From NCBI GenBank assembly GCA_963832715.1, contig CAWHVB010000003.1, forward strand, positions 310,001 to 374,000: a DNA stretch of 64,000 nt, given 5' to 3'. Position 1 is the first letter of the stretch; each line of letters opens with the position of its first letter. Shown one piece after another: positions 36,599-46,421 of the stretch. Made by a program: the position numbers and the translations under genes. A model generated the notes under the pieces. The model was not told the DNA's origin, searched no databases, and was given only the letters and a program-made list of their open reading frames with translations. Source of the DNA: DATFVA01 sp963832715 (GTDB lineage Bacteria; Bacteroidota; Ignavibacteria; Ignavibacteriales; Ignavibacteriaceae).

Positions 36599-36731
36599 AA
36601 AAATGGAAATAAATACCTATTGGCTGGTGACCAAAATAGAATTTCCGAATAATTAGGGAAATTCAGGTTTTTTATTTCCAGTGCAAAGATAGTTAACTAT
36701 TTAATTTAAATAAATACTATAGGAGCATCCA

Positions 36732-39700
36732 ATGAAGAGCTGTATAATATTTCTTATTACCATATTTTTGATGTCTTTTGGTGTTATTTATGCCCAGACA
36801 TATACCCAGGATATTCCTGGAATAGATACATATATTTATCATAATAGTGGTTATGGGTATGGAAATAATTCTTTATTTGCCGGATTAAATGGCAATACAT
36901 ACCGAAGTTATATTAAATGGGACAATATACGTTCATATATTCCTTCAAATTCACAATTGTCAGAAGTAAAATTTTTCATTACATGGGCAGGAAATGGAGC
37001 TTCCACAGCACAAGTAGATTACCTTGATTTTTCTATTGGTAGCAATATCACACAAACTTATGATAACATTGGAAATGGAACATCTTGGGGAACTAAATCC
37101 GCATCTACTTTAGAATATTCATTCCCAGAATTAAAACAGAAAGTCCAAGAGGCCGTAAATGGTGCTACAAATGAAGTCCACATAGGGATCAAAAATCTGG
37201 ATGAATCTAATTCTAACAAGTATATTTATTACCAATATAACGTAAGTCTTAGAGTAACATATACACTCAATCAGATTACAGTGACACAGGTTGACAAAGA
37301 CGATGCCCCATTTGGGGAAGCAGGAAGATGGCTGCTTGCACGGTGGTATTATTATCCCGTCCCATTTACTCTCAATAATCAAGCAGGTTATACTCTGCCA
37401 TTAAAAAGTCATCAGGAGTTTAAAGAGAATAGTTATCAAAAATACTGGCAATGGAAACAAAATGATGATATAATCACGCAGAATCATTATAGTTTCGTAA
37501 CATCAAGTAGTTTTGATCGCTTCATAGCGAAGTATGAATTAGCTTATGATGGCGTTACAGTTCAAACATCACTTGAAGGTACATCTTTGAACAATGGCAA
37601 TATAAAATTTGCAGATCCTTGGTACATAGATTATAAAGATTTAAATTTCACCAATACGAATGTAACTAGTCTAAGAAACCGTGGTATGAAAAACGATGGA
37701 GAGGATGCATTAAAATACCGAAATAGAAACTCTCCTTTTTACCCTGATTACAATACTGAGTATACAAATATTGAAAATGGTGTAGAAGATCCGCCTCATA
37801 CTTATCAAGGTGTTTTCCTTAATCAAGATTATAATATTCCCGGACATCCATATTATTTAGTCCAAGCCCCAACTCAATCGATCAATCTCGGCGTTAAATA
37901 CGGCCCTAGAGATTTCTATTTTGATAGATGGGCAGGTTCTGGAGTACAATTTGAGCATTCAGGAACAGCAACTTCTGCAGTAGTGTTTACTTCTTCTAAC
38001 GCAACCGCAACCGCGGTAATGAAAGGACACCTGCTATCGGATAAGACTACAGCATTTGCCTCAAACGGGCAAAGGAATCTTATACGGGATGTGAACAGTA
38101 TTTATCATCTATTTTATATTTCAATGAATAAGATATGGCATACCCATAGCCTGACTTCTAATTTTAGTGGTGCCTGGAGCCAGGAAGAAGCTATTACGCT
38201 CAATCCAAATTGTTCTTATCCTTTTTGTTTATCTGTAGATTATAATGGGAGCGATCAGATTGCTATCGTTTATATTTCCGAGGATGGCCCATTTATGTAT
38301 CACACCATAATCGATAAAAATACTGGTGCTGTCGTAGAAACACATAGTTATTCAAATGTTGTACTTGATTATGATTATATAAACTCTGTTCTACCAGTTA
38401 CCGCATTCAGTCAAAACCAGCTTATAGTCGTCTATAAACCGTCTGAAACGGCAGGGCTGTATTATGCCAGGAAATACAGGGTAGATGATAATGATCCCTG
38501 GACATATGAGGAGGGAATTCAAATATCGCATACGGATTTCACAAGTCTGAATCCGACTATTGCCTCTGTGAAGGACGGCCCGGCACGGAATAATGTTTAT
38601 CTGGCTTTTCAGCAGGGTAATATCAATACCACAATTAACTTTTCCGTAGTTGGGATGGCTGCTCCTTTAAACTTTGGCGATTCTACGATTTCTACAGGCA
38701 GTGGTTATAACTTAAATTATTCGCCAAGTATTAGCTTATACCGGATAGAAAGTCTTTACCCGGCGTATAGGCCGATGGTTAGCTGGACGGCGCGCAGCGG
38801 CGGAGAGCTCCATAAATCAAACTCTGAGGCCGGGACTTCGATACCTGAACCCAGGATGGTATGTAGACAACAAAATAGTGATAATAGCTGGGGGAGCTGT
38901 TTTGTAACCGGACAGAATGTCAATTATAGTTATAATAATTCTGTTATCTCATCGACGACAAATCAAAGTGTGATTGCCTGGAGTGAATCTAATGGTACCG
39001 TATCTAATTGGATACGAAGAGACGGCACAAGCTACAGCGTCGTATTTTGTCTTGAACCTGCTGGACTAATTCCAAATATTAGCACTGGAATTGGTTTTTC
39101 AAGTATAAAAGCCTTTACGTATGATCCATCAGTATTGCCGAGCATCCTTAACCAGGGAGTTACAAATTTCAGTGCAACACCCGACTGCGGTGGAATAACT
39201 AAAGAAACTTCAACTATAGATTTTATGTATTCAAGGTCGGGAGTTATATTAAAAAATGGAATCGAGTTTGTATTCAATACAGGGGATATTATAAATGACG
39301 ATAGCGTTATCAAATTTATTGAAATGCCCGATACTTTAGTCTGTCATTCCATCAATGAACTTAATCAGCCTCTAAGAACAGAAGAATTTCATCTCGACCA
39401 CAGTTCCTCCCTTCTTTTTACGAACTATTATTATGTGATAAACAAAGACGGAGCAGATACCCTGCTTACAGAGAATGAATCAGTGAACTTCAAGGTCGAA
39501 CTGGTAAATAGTTTAACCTCTGAGGTAGTAGGAACATTTGATAACATAACATATACAAAAACGAACCTCGATGATTACGAGAATATAAGTTATCAGGTTG
39601 ACTGTTCAGGAATACCAGCAGGGAATTATTTTCTGCGCATAGTGACAAACCAGACTGGGGATGCAGTATATTCCCTGATAAACACCTTGAATGATGGGTC

Positions 39701-40019
39701 GATTCTGGGAAAGAAGAATTATAATAAAATACTCTATACAGGAAACGAAGTGCCAACAACTTATGAGCTTTCACAGAACTTCCCTAATCCATTTAATCCT
39801 GTCACAACCATAAACTATCAGTTGCCCCAAAATGGATCCGTTACACTTAAGATTTATGATATACTCGGGAAAGAAGTTGCCACTCTCGTTAATGAGCAGA
39901 AGAATCAGGGAAGATACTCTGTGAATTTCGATGCCTCAAAACTTGCAAGCGGCGTTTACATCTACCGTTTACAGGTCAATGATTATGTAAGTTCAAAGAA
40001 GATGTTGTTGCTAAAATAA
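36732..40019 (+). CDS. Large secreted protein with type A T9SS sorting domain
   Basis: A 1095-residue exported protein, signal peptide ending YAQ (about 21). Residues about 25-190 are a beta-domain with TFDIW-like character (SYIKWDNIRSYIPSNSQLSEVKFFI), similar to DNRLRE-type stalk domains. The middle (about 200-960) has no recognisable enzyme motif; a segment with KGHLLSDKTTA and repeated HSGT-like text suggests a propeller or jelly-roll. The last 80 residues are a sorting domain (ELSQNFPNPFNPVTTI, SVTLKIYDILGKEVATLVNE, GVYIYRLQVND, SKKMLLLK). The start is backed by AGGAG at 36721-36725. The gene is AT-rich compared with neighbours (see findings). Followed by a strong terminator. Function unknown. 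Confidence 0.8.
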   Translation: MKSCIIFLITIFLMSFGVIYAQTYTQDIPGIDTYIYHNSGYGYGNNSLFAGLNGNTYRSYIKWDNIRSYIPSNSQLSEVKFFITWAGNGASTAQVDYLDFSIGSNITQTYDNIGNGTSWGTKSASTLEYSFPELKQKVQEAVNGATNEVHIGIKNLDESNSNKYIYYQYNVSLRVTYTLNQITVTQVDKDDAPFGEAGRWLLARWYYYPVPFTLNNQAGYTLPLKSHQEFKENSYQKYWQWKQNDDIITQNHYSFVTSSSFDRFIAKYELAYDGVTVQTSLEGTSLNNGNIKFADPWYIDYKDLNFTNTNVTSLRNRGMKNDGEDALKYRNRNSPFYPDYNTEYTNIENGVEDPPHTYQGVFLNQDYNIPGHPYYLVQAPTQSINLGVKYGPRDFYFDRWAGSGVQFEHSGTATSAVVFTSSNATATAVMKGHLLSDKTTAFASNGQRNLIRDVNSIYHLFYISMNKIWHTHSLTSNFSGAWSQEEAITLNPNCSYPFCLSVDYNGSDQIAIVYISEDGPFMYHTIIDKNTGAVVETHSYSNVVLDYDYINSVLPVTAFSQNQLIVVYKPSETAGLYYARKYRVDDNDPWTYEEGIQISHTDFTSLNPTIASVKDGPARNNVYLAFQQGNINTTINFSVVGMAAPLNFGDSTISTGSGYNLNYSPSISLYRIESLYPAYRPMVSWTARSGGELHKSNSEAGTSIPEPRMVCRQQNSDNSWGSCFVTGQNVNYSYNNSVISSTTNQSVIAWSESNGTVSNWIRRDGTSYSVVFCLEPAGLIPNISTGIGFSSIKAFTYDPSVLPSILNQGVTNFSATPDCGGITKETSTIDFMYSRSGVILKNGIEFVFNTGDIINDDSVIKFIEMPDTLVCHSINELNQPLRTEEFHLDHSSSLLFTNYYYVINKDGADTLLTENESVNFKVELVNSLTSEVVGTFDNITYTKTNLDDYENISYQVDCSGIPAGNYFLRIVTNQTGDAVYSLINTLNDGSILGKKNYNKILYTGNEVPTTYELSQNFPNPFNPVTTINYQLPQNGSVTLKIYDILGKEVATLVNEQKNQGRYSVNFDASKLASGVYIYRLQVNDYVSSKKMLLLK

Positions 40020-40043
40020 GGAATACTTAATTGGACATCTCAA

Positions 40044-40075
40044 GGGAAGGCTCCTGACGGCTTTCCCTTTTTTTT
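40044..40075 (+). terminator. Intrinsic terminator of the T9SS cargo gene
   Basis: GGGAAGGCT, a 6-base loop, GGCTTTCCC (40044-40067; about 9 bp with two G-U pairs), followed by eight T residues. Starts 25 bases after the stop at 40019. Clear rho-independent terminator on the plus strand; also marks the end of the plus-strand island. Confidence 0.85.
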
Positions 40076-40189
40076 AATCATTTGAATTGTCACTAAAGGA
40101 AAAGCAATTTGAATACTGAAGAATGGAACCATCAAAGTTGGACGAGAGAGGTTAAGTGAAGACGGGGAGCGAAAGTGAGGCAGGCTTTT

Positions 40190-40837
40190 CTACAATTCAT
40201 TAAGGAACGGGTTCTTTTCCCGTTCCCTTCCGATCGTGCTCTCTTCGCCGTGGCCTGAGTAGATAACCACATCGTCCTTGAGGGTGAGCAATTTATGGGT
40301 TATTGAGTTGAGAAGAGTTTCATAGTCCCCGCCCCACAGGTCGGTTCTGCCAATGCTGTCTTTAAAGAGTACATCGCCTACGAGACAGAAATTTTCATTC
40401 GGAAAATAAAGACAGAATTCTCCCGGTGTATGTCCTGGTGTATAAAGAAACTTAATTGGCGATTCACCCAATACAATGTTTAGTTTTTCAGAAATAAAGT
40501 TATCGGGCTCCGGGGGTTCGTTAAACTGCACATTATATCTCTCTGCCTGTGTGCCGGCATTCTTTAAGAGAATAAGATCATCTTCCGGGATGAGATACTC
40601 CGGGTTATATTTTTCTTTAACATATTTACATCCCCATATATGATCAAGATGACAGTGTGTATTTATCAGGTATTTCGGCACCAGGTCGTTATTCCGGATA
40701 AATTCTGAAAGTTCATTCTCTTCTACCTCATCTGAACATCCGGGATCTATTACAGCGCAATCTTTTGTATGATCATCCCATACAATAAAAGTATTCTCGC
40801 TGAAAGGATTGAATACAAACTTCTTTATTTTAACCAT
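40190..40837 (-). CDS. MBL-fold metallo-hydrolase (glyoxalase II-like)
   Basis: A 215-residue cytoplasmic hydrolase. The zinc motif THCHLDH near residue 60, HTPGE near 135, the Asp in VGDVLF near 152 and HGEES near 197 are the usual binuclear metal-binding sequence. It fits the small glyoxalase-II/YcbL subgroup, which hydrolyses thioesters, but the C-terminal substrate-binding helices of true GloB are absent, so the exact substrate is open. Starts at 40837, overlapping the aroC stop (TAATG), so it is translationally coupled to chorismate synthase. Confidence 0.9.
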   Translation of the reverse strand: MVKIKKFVFNPFSENTFIVWDDHTKDCAVIDPGCSDEVEENELSEFIRNNDLVPKYLINTHCHLDHIWGCKYVKEKYNPEYLIPEDDLILLKNAGTQAERYNVQFNEPPEPDNFISEKLNIVLGESPIKFLYTPGHTPGEFCLYFPNENFCLVGDVLFKDSIGRTDLWGGDYETLLNSITHKLLTLKDDVVIYSGHGEESTIGREREKNPFLNEL

Positions 40838-42045
40838 TACCTGAAATTTCTCTTTATTCTTGGAAATAATTTCTTGTTATAATTGTTATAGTTGTCTTTT
40901 ATTTCTTCAAACGAATCTCCCCCGAATTTCATCAGAAAGTGTTTCGCCAGTACCCAGGCAAGCATTGATTCCGATATTACTGCACATGCTGGTACAGCTA
41001 CGAAGTCGCTTCTTTCTCTTCTCGATTCTATTTTTTTCATCGTACTAAGATCTACACTTTCAACGGGACTCATAAGAGTTGCTATAGGTTTCATCGCAGA
41101 TCTGACAATCACCGGCATTCCATTGGATATTCCGCCTTCAATTCCGCCGGCACGATTGGTCTTCCTTTTAAGCTTTTCGCCTGATCTAATTATTTCATCA
41201 TGAGATTCAGAACCTGTGCTTCCGGCAGATTCAAACCCGGTCCCAATTGAAACAGCTTTCACTGCATTAATTGACATCATTGCAGAAGCAATATCAGCAT
41301 CAAGCTTGAGATCATACTGCATAAAACTGCCAAGTCCGGCCGGAACTCCCGAAGCAACTGTAACAAAGGTTCCTCCAAGTGTATCCCCTTTCTTTTTTAC
41401 CTGTTTTATCCTTTCTATAATCCTGTTTTCATGATCTTTATCGAATACCCGTACATCGCTTTTATCGGCTTCGATCGATAAATCCCAGGCCGAAAAATTT
41501 TTCGGGAGTTTATTCTGAGTTATATCTGCAAACATATCCTGATCTGAATACTCACCACCGATACTTTCTACATAACTGCCGATAAAAATATTAAATTCTT
41601 CAAGCAGCCTGCGTGCTATGGACCCGGCTGCAACCCTGGCCGCGGTTTCTCTGGCGCTTGAACGTTCAATTGAGTTTCTGATGTCATTGTAGTTGTACTT
41701 GCTAATCCCGACGAGGTCAGCGTGGCCCGGTCTTGGAATTGTAACCTTTTCTATTTTTTTGCCGCCGGCTTCAGGCGACATCTGATTTTTCCAGTTCTCC
41801 CAGTCCTTGTTCCTGATCAGCAGAGAAACCGGTGAACCGATTGTCTTCTGAAACCTGATGCCCGACAAAATCTCTGCGGTATCTGATTCTATCTTCATAC
41901 GGTGGCCGCGGCCGTAGCCGGCCTGCCGTCTTTTCAGATGATAGTTCAGGTAGCTATTTTCTAAACAGAGGTTGGAAGGAATTCCATCTATTATTACCGT
42001 AAGGGCCTTACCGTGGGATTCCCCTGCCGTTAAGAAGCGTATCAT
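40837..42045 (-). CDS. aroC: Chorismate synthase
   Basis: Converts EPSP to chorismate (last step of the shikimate pathway; FMN-dependent) in the cytoplasm. The 402 residues contain the three signature blocks: GESHGKALTVIIDGIPSN near the start, the RRQAGYGRG motif near 39, PRPGHADLVG near 106, the RSSARETA block near 124, and GGIEGGISNGMPVI near 300. Length is typical for the bifunctional-type aroC of Bacteroidota (about 360-400). Upstream there is a terminator for the degQ gene; downstream it overlaps the MBL hydrolase. No other shikimate genes are in view. Confidence 0.97.
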   Translation of the reverse strand: MIRFLTAGESHGKALTVIIDGIPSNLCLENSYLNYHLKRRQAGYGRGHRMKIESDTAEILSGIRFQKTIGSPVSLLIRNKDWENWKNQMSPEAGGKKIEKVTIPRPGHADLVGISKYNYNDIRNSIERSSARETAARVAAGSIARRLLEEFNIFIGSYVESIGGEYSDQDMFADITQNKLPKNFSAWDLSIEADKSDVRVFDKDHENRIIERIKQVKKKGDTLGGTFVTVASGVPAGLGSFMQYDLKLDADIASAMMSINAVKAVSIGTGFESAGSTGSESHDEIIRSGEKLKRKTNRAGGIEGGISNGMPVIVRSAMKPIATLMSPVESVDLSTMKKIESRRERSDFVAVPACAVISESMLAWVLAKHFLMKFGGDSFEEIKDNYNNYNKKLFPRIKRNFR

Positions 42046-42079
42046 TTTAAATCCTGTAAAATGTTGAGCAGTTAATATA

Positions 42080-42112
42080 AAAAAAACGCCCGAATACCGG
42101 GCGTTCTTTTAT
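42080..42112 (-). terminator. Intrinsic terminator of the degQ gene
   Basis: On the minus strand AACGCCCG, loop GTATT, CGGGCGTT, then six T residues (42105-42079). It lies 20 bases after the stop at 42128 and ahead of the aroC start at 42045, so it separates degQ from aroC. Confidence 0.85.
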
Positions 42113-42127
42113 AAATATTTCTGTACC

Positions 42128-43612
42128 TTATTCAGGTATCTCGAGTGCATAGAATCTTTTATTCCCCTGTTCGTCAGCAACTCTCAGCATTACTGAACTG
42201 CCTTTATTGTCGTCAATTATACTTTTGAAGTCGCTTACGGAATCAATTTGTTTTTTGTTAGCTTCGAGGATAATTAGTCCCTGGAATAATTTCTGGTCCT
42301 CAGCATTACTGTAAGGCTTAACCTCAGTAATCAAAACTCCATGATCAACATTAAATTTAGTTTTTTCCTGGGAATTGAGATTCCTGACAGTTAATCCAAG
42401 ATTATCAAAAGCTGTTGAAGAATTATTTCCGTTAGATTCGTTATTATCATTTTCTTTATTCACAACCGGTTCATTGGATTGTTCTGTTTCCCTTGCTTTC
42501 AGGGTTACATCCCTTTCAATCTCTTTCCCGTCGCGGTATATAGTTAATGTCACCTTTGATCCGGCACTTTTACCTGCAATATAGCTCTGGAGGGTATTGG
42601 GTTCATTAACTTCTTTTCCGTCGATTTTAAGAATAACATCACCGGCTTTAATGTCAGCTTTACTGGCAGCTCCGCCATCAACCAATCCCTGAACAATCAC
42701 ACCTTCCGGTTTGCTTAAACCAAGAGCTTTTGCCATTGCATTATCAACTTCGCCGATATTCACGCCAATGTAGCCCCGGCTGATTTTGCCGTGTGCTATA
42801 AGATCTTTAGCAACCGACTTGGCCATATTGATAGGAATTGCAAATCCGTATCCTATATAAGTGCCTGTTCTTCCGGCGGCTATTGCAGAATTCACTCCGA
42901 TAACAGCTCCGGATAAATCGACAAGAGCACCGCCGCTGTTGCCCGGGTTGATAGCTGCATCCGTCTGGATGAAATTCTCAACACCATAGCTGTTTTTAAT
43001 TAATCCAAGCTGCCCTCTTCCAATAGCGCTTACTATGCCTGCAGTTACCGTGGAAGAGAGTGAAAGAGGATTGCCTATTGCCATTACCCATTGGCCGACC
43101 TTCAGATTATCAGAATCTCCCAGGTAAGCAACGGGCAGATCCTTGGCGTCAATTTTTATAACGGCCAGATCTGTAAGCGGATCGGTACCGACAACTGTTG
43201 CATCAAATGTTCTTTTATCATAAAGTCCAACGGTTACTTTATTAGCATTCTCAACTACGTGGTTGTTTGTAAGTATGTATCCATCATCTGAAATAATAAT
43301 CCCGCTTCCGGTTCCTTTTTCTTCCTGGGGCATATCTTTAAAAGGGAAAAAGAAAAAGTCGTTGTGGGGATTCTCAGCAGAAGAAACTACTGTAATCTGA
43401 ACAATAGTAGGTGTAACTTTTGCTGCTGTTTCTATAAAAGCCTTACTGAAAGAAGTTGCATCCGCATCAAGGTTAACGGGAGGGTTATTCGCACCAAGGT
43501 TTATATCCGCAAGTCCCGGCCTTACCAGTCCAAAACCTGAAACAAGCAGGGCTCCGAACAGGATTCCGGCAAACACTAACGCAAATGCACCAAATAATCT
43601 TTTTGATCTCAT
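42128..43612 (-). CDS. degQ: Do-family periplasmic serine endopeptidase (HtrA/DegQ)
   Basis: Periplasmic protease/chaperone of 494 residues. An N-terminal signal-anchor segment (about 6-32) precedes a trypsin-like domain with His118 (LTNNHVV), Asp148 (LTDLAVIK) and Ser226 (GNSGG), all intact. Two PDZ domains follow: the first about 270-370 (AMAKALGLSKPEGVIV; VNEPNTLQSYI), the second about 400-490, the second preceded by an Asn/Glu-rich linker. Length and two-PDZ layout match DegP/DegQ of Bacteroidota. GGAGG before ATG 43612 supports the start. The gene stands 77 bases after recO's stop and has its own terminator. Confidence 0.95.
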   Translation of the reverse strand: MRSKRLFGAFALVFAGILFGALLVSGFGLVRPGLADINLGANNPPVNLDADATSFSKAFIETAAKVTPTIVQITVVSSAENPHNDFFFFPFKDMPQEEKGTGSGIIISDDGYILTNNHVVENANKVTVGLYDKRTFDATVVGTDPLTDLAVIKIDAKDLPVAYLGDSDNLKVGQWVMAIGNPLSLSSTVTAGIVSAIGRGQLGLIKNSYGVENFIQTDAAINPGNSGGALVDLSGAVIGVNSAIAAGRTGTYIGYGFAIPINMAKSVAKDLIAHGKISRGYIGVNIGEVDNAMAKALGLSKPEGVIVQGLVDGGAASKADIKAGDVILKIDGKEVNEPNTLQSYIAGKSAGSKVTLTIYRDGKEIERDVTLKARETEQSNEPVVNKENDNNESNGNNSSTAFDNLGLTVRNLNSQEKTKFNVDHGVLITEVKPYSNAEDQKLFQGLIILEANKKQIDSVSDFKSIIDDNKGSSVMLRVADEQGNKRFYALEIPE

Positions 43613-43689
43613 GTTCTATTCCTCCGAATTAAATTCATTTTTAAGAATTAGACTGCATTGCTGCATTTGTATCAACTATCTATAATGCC

Positions 43690-44430
43690 TCATTTGAGTA
43701 ATTGAAGTGACTGTAGTCCTTTAAAATCGTGGATATGGTGCCTGGTAAAACGTTCGAGAAATCCAATTGCCTTTTCCTTCGTCGGTTTGCTTATTTTATC
43801 TGCCTGTTTATTGTATTTTAGACACAGCAGGTAGTTAAAAAGTTCCATATCTATCGTATAAGAATAAAGATTTTCCCGGCTGCACTGTTCACAAAAAATA
43901 CCTAAATCGTAGTTGTATGCCAAATTTTCATTTGCAAACTTTGATCTGCCGCAAGCTGTACATTTTTCAAGCTGGGGCTCATACCCGGACTCCGCCAGGA
44001 AAAATAAGAAATATCTGCCGAATGTAACCAAAGGTTCTTCGTTTGATGTATCGAGCAGTGAAAGGATTCTTACCGTTCCTGAAAAAAGTCTGTAGTTTGA
44101 TTCATTCTCGGGAGTCAGTTTTTTTAATAATTCTATAACAGCAAAGGCATATTGGAGTTTTTCAAAATTGTCCTTTATACCCGGGAAGTGTGAAATGATA
44201 GAGGCACCGGATACAAGTTGGACTTCACGTGAGTCCTTTTTATACAATACGATTTCCAGGTGGTTTAATGGATTAACTGCAGCGCCGATCTTACTTTTTG
44301 AGCTTCTCCCCCCCTTAAGAATTCCAGACAATCTGCCGTATTCTTTTGTATAAAAAGCCGCAATCATACTGGTATCGCCATAGTTGAGTTTGGTAAGTAC
44401 TAAGGCTTCAGTCTTTATAATCTCGCTCAT
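43690..44430 (-). CDS. recO: DNA repair protein RecO
   Basis: A 246-residue single-strand annealing and RecFOR-pathway protein. The N-terminal OB-fold has EALVLTKLNYGDTSMI; the zinc-binding motif KCTACGRSKF ... FCEQCS (four Cys) is present near residues 160-187. A C-terminal helical domain follows. Overlaps the end of mtnA by 4 bases (ATGA), so it is the last gene of a mtnA-containing operon. Typical length for the family. Confidence 0.92.
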   Translation of the reverse strand: MSEIIKTEALVLTKLNYGDTSMIAAFYTKEYGRLSGILKGGRSSKSKIGAAVNPLNHLEIVLYKKDSREVQLVSGASIISHFPGIKDNFEKLQYAFAVIELLKKLTPENESNYRLFSGTVRILSLLDTSNEEPLVTFGRYFLFFLAESGYEPQLEKCTACGRSKFANENLAYNYDLGIFCEQCSRENLYSYTIDMELFNYLLCLKYNKQADKISKPTKEKAIGFLERFTRHHIHDFKGLQSLQLLK

Positions 44431-45446
44431 TTTATAAAATTATATGGGAAGCTGAATATTCCTTCTTCGGTGATAATGCCTTTTATCAGATGTGCAGGAG
44501 TAATATCAAAAGCAGGCGTATAAGCCTCATCAATACCCGGCGAAAGCTCAATTCCATTCGGCCGGGTAATCTCATTCTTGTTCCTGAATTCGATTATTAT
44601 TTCCGCGCCGCTCGCAATTTTCCTGTCAATCGTAGTGGTAGGTGCGGCAATATAAAACGGGACTTCGTGGTAAAAGCAGTTTACGGCAAGACTGTATGTA
44701 CCAATCTTATTAGCTGTATCTCCGTTTAAAGCAATCCTGTCGGCTCCGGCAATCGCAAAATCAACCTTTCCGGTTTTAAGCAGGGATGCCGCAGAAGAAT
44801 CGCTGAGCACGGAATAAGGTATGCCGTATTTTCCGAGCTCAAAGGCTGTTAGTCTTAATCCCTGAAGCAGAGGTCTTGTTTCATCTGCATAAACATAATT
44901 AACAAGGCCGTTTTCAAATCCCGTCTTAATCACATTGAAAGCAGTCCCATCCCCTCCTGTTGCAAGCTTACCGGTATTGCAGTGGGTAATTATGGTAGAT
45001 TTTTTCAAAAAGATATTCAGTCCGTGTCTTCCGATTTTAGTGCATTTGTTTATATCATCATTATGAAGTTCTACTGCTCTGTCAAGTAATGCCCGGTATG
45101 CATCTTCGGAAGGACTAAGTGAATTAAAAACCTTCTGCATCTCCTCAAGAGCCATAAAAAGATTAACCGCAGTCGGTCTTGTTCTTTCCAGCCGTTTATA
45201 TGCAGCACTGAAATGTTTTTCCAATTCAGCCGACCCCGAATTTTTCACGGAGAGAGCCATTCCATATGCCGCCGTAATCCCTATAGCAGGGGCTCCTCTT
45301 ACCTCCAGACGTTCTATGGCATCTGCAATTCTGTTGTAATCATCAGTTTCGACATATTCCTCTGTAAACGGAAGCTTCGTCTGATCAAGAAAGATCAGTT
45401 TATCATCTTCAAATTTCAGAGAAAAATAATCAGTCTTTCTCATCAA
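44427..45446 (-). CDS. mtnA: S-methyl-5-thioribose-1-phosphate isomerase (MtnA)
   Basis: Isomerises methylthioribose-1-phosphate to methylthioribulose-1-phosphate in methionine salvage. The 339 residues have VRGAPAIGITAAYG near 49, the catalytic-Cys block THCNTGKLATGGDGTAF with Cys156, and AGADRIALNGDTANKIGTYSLA containing the catalytic Asp. Both key residues are intact. eIF2B-alpha fold. Two adjacent Met codons (45446 or 45443) could start. It overlaps the PfkB kinase gene by 17 bases. No mtnK, mtnP or later salvage gene is in the window. Confidence 0.95.
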   Translation of the reverse strand: MMRKTDYFSLKFEDDKLIFLDQTKLPFTEEYVETDDYNRIADAIERLEVRGAPAIGITAAYGMALSVKNSGSAELEKHFSAAYKRLERTRPTAVNLFMALEEMQKVFNSLSPSEDAYRALLDRAVELHNDDINKCTKIGRHGLNIFLKKSTIITHCNTGKLATGGDGTAFNVIKTGFENGLVNYVYADETRPLLQGLRLTAFELGKYGIPYSVLSDSSAASLLKTGKVDFAIAGADRIALNGDTANKIGTYSLAVNCFYHEVPFYIAAPTTTIDRKIASGAEIIIEFRNKNEITRPNGIELSPGIDEAYTPAFDITPAHLIKGIITEEGIFSFPYNFIK

Positions 45447-46344
45447 ATCTTGTCATATTGTGAAATTCACGGTATCTATCGTGTATCCTTAGATAATTAA
45501 GATCGCGGAATCCGTCCACGCTGAACTTCTCCACACAGAAAGAAGCAAGCGTGCTCCCGAAAACTACCGCAGATTTAACGCTCTCTACGTCAAGGTCATT
45601 TATTTTATGCAGATACCCGATGAAACCGCCTGCGAACGTGTCGCCTGCACCGGTAGGATCATAAATCATTTCCAGGGGATATGCAGGTGCTGAGAATACA
45701 ATCTCTTCCATAAAAAGAAGGGCTCCATGTTCACCTTTTTTGATGATAAGGATCTCGGGACCCATTTCCCTGATCTTCCGTGCGGCTTTTATCAGGTTGG
45801 GCTCATGCGCAAGGAGTCTTGCTTCAGAATCGTTTATGATCAGGACGTTTACTCTTTTCAGTACTTCAAGAAGTTCATCTTTCTTCCCCTCGATCCAATA
45901 ATTCATTGTATCACAGACCACAAAATGAGGACTGACCATCTGGTTCAATACTTTTAGCTGCAGAGCAGGATCAATATTACCAAGACAGACAAACCTGGCT
46001 TTCCTGAATTTTTCGGGAATTACGGGATCAAATTTTTCAAATACATTCAGCTCCGTCAGGAGGGTATCTCTTACATTGAGATCGTAATGATATTTCCCTG
46101 ACCAGCGAAATGTCTTCCCATCCATTACCTGCAGACCATCAGTATCAATATTATGCTCTTCAAGAAGGTGTATGTACTTTTTAGGGAAATCTTTTCCAAC
46201 AACACCTACAAGATTAACAGGTCCGCTGAAATAACTTGCTGCCAGTGAAATATATGTTGCTGATCCGCCGAGCGCATCATTAATCCTGTCGAACGGGGTG
46301 GCAACTGTATCTAACGCGAGAGATCCTACAACTAGTAAACTCAA
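45430..46344 (-). CDS. PfkB family sugar/nucleoside kinase, coupled to mtnA
   Basis: A 304-residue ribokinase-fold kinase. The C-terminal PfkB signature DPTGAGDTFAGGF (near residue 240) has the anion-hole GAGD with the catalytic Asp. The N-terminal GGSATYISLAASYF matches the first PfkB motif and binds the sugar. Substrate is not readable. Overlap with mtnA suggests a linked metabolic step. Methylthioribose-1-phosphate normally comes from MtnK or MtnP, neither of which is PfkB-type; a PfkB kinase acting on methylthioribose or a 5-deoxypentose is a plausible inference. Adenosine or ribose kinase is the simple alternative. Confidence 0.85.
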   Translation of the reverse strand: MSLLVVGSLALDTVATPFDRINDALGGSATYISLAASYFSGPVNLVGVVGKDFPKKYIHLLEEHNIDTDGLQVMDGKTFRWSGKYHYDLNVRDTLLTELNVFEKFDPVIPEKFRKARFVCLGNIDPALQLKVLNQMVSPHFVVCDTMNYWIEGKKDELLEVLKRVNVLIINDSEARLLAHEPNLIKAARKIREMGPEILIIKKGEHGALLFMEEIVFSAPAYPLEMIYDPTGAGDTFAGGFIGYLHKINDLDVESVKSAVVFGSTLASFCVEKFSVDGFRDLNYLRIHDRYREFHNMTRFDEKD

Positions 46345-46421
46345 TTTTTCTCCTGTAATTTTTGAATTAAGAATTATAAAAATAAGTATTTACGTTTTGA
46401 AAACCATAATAAATGGAGTAA

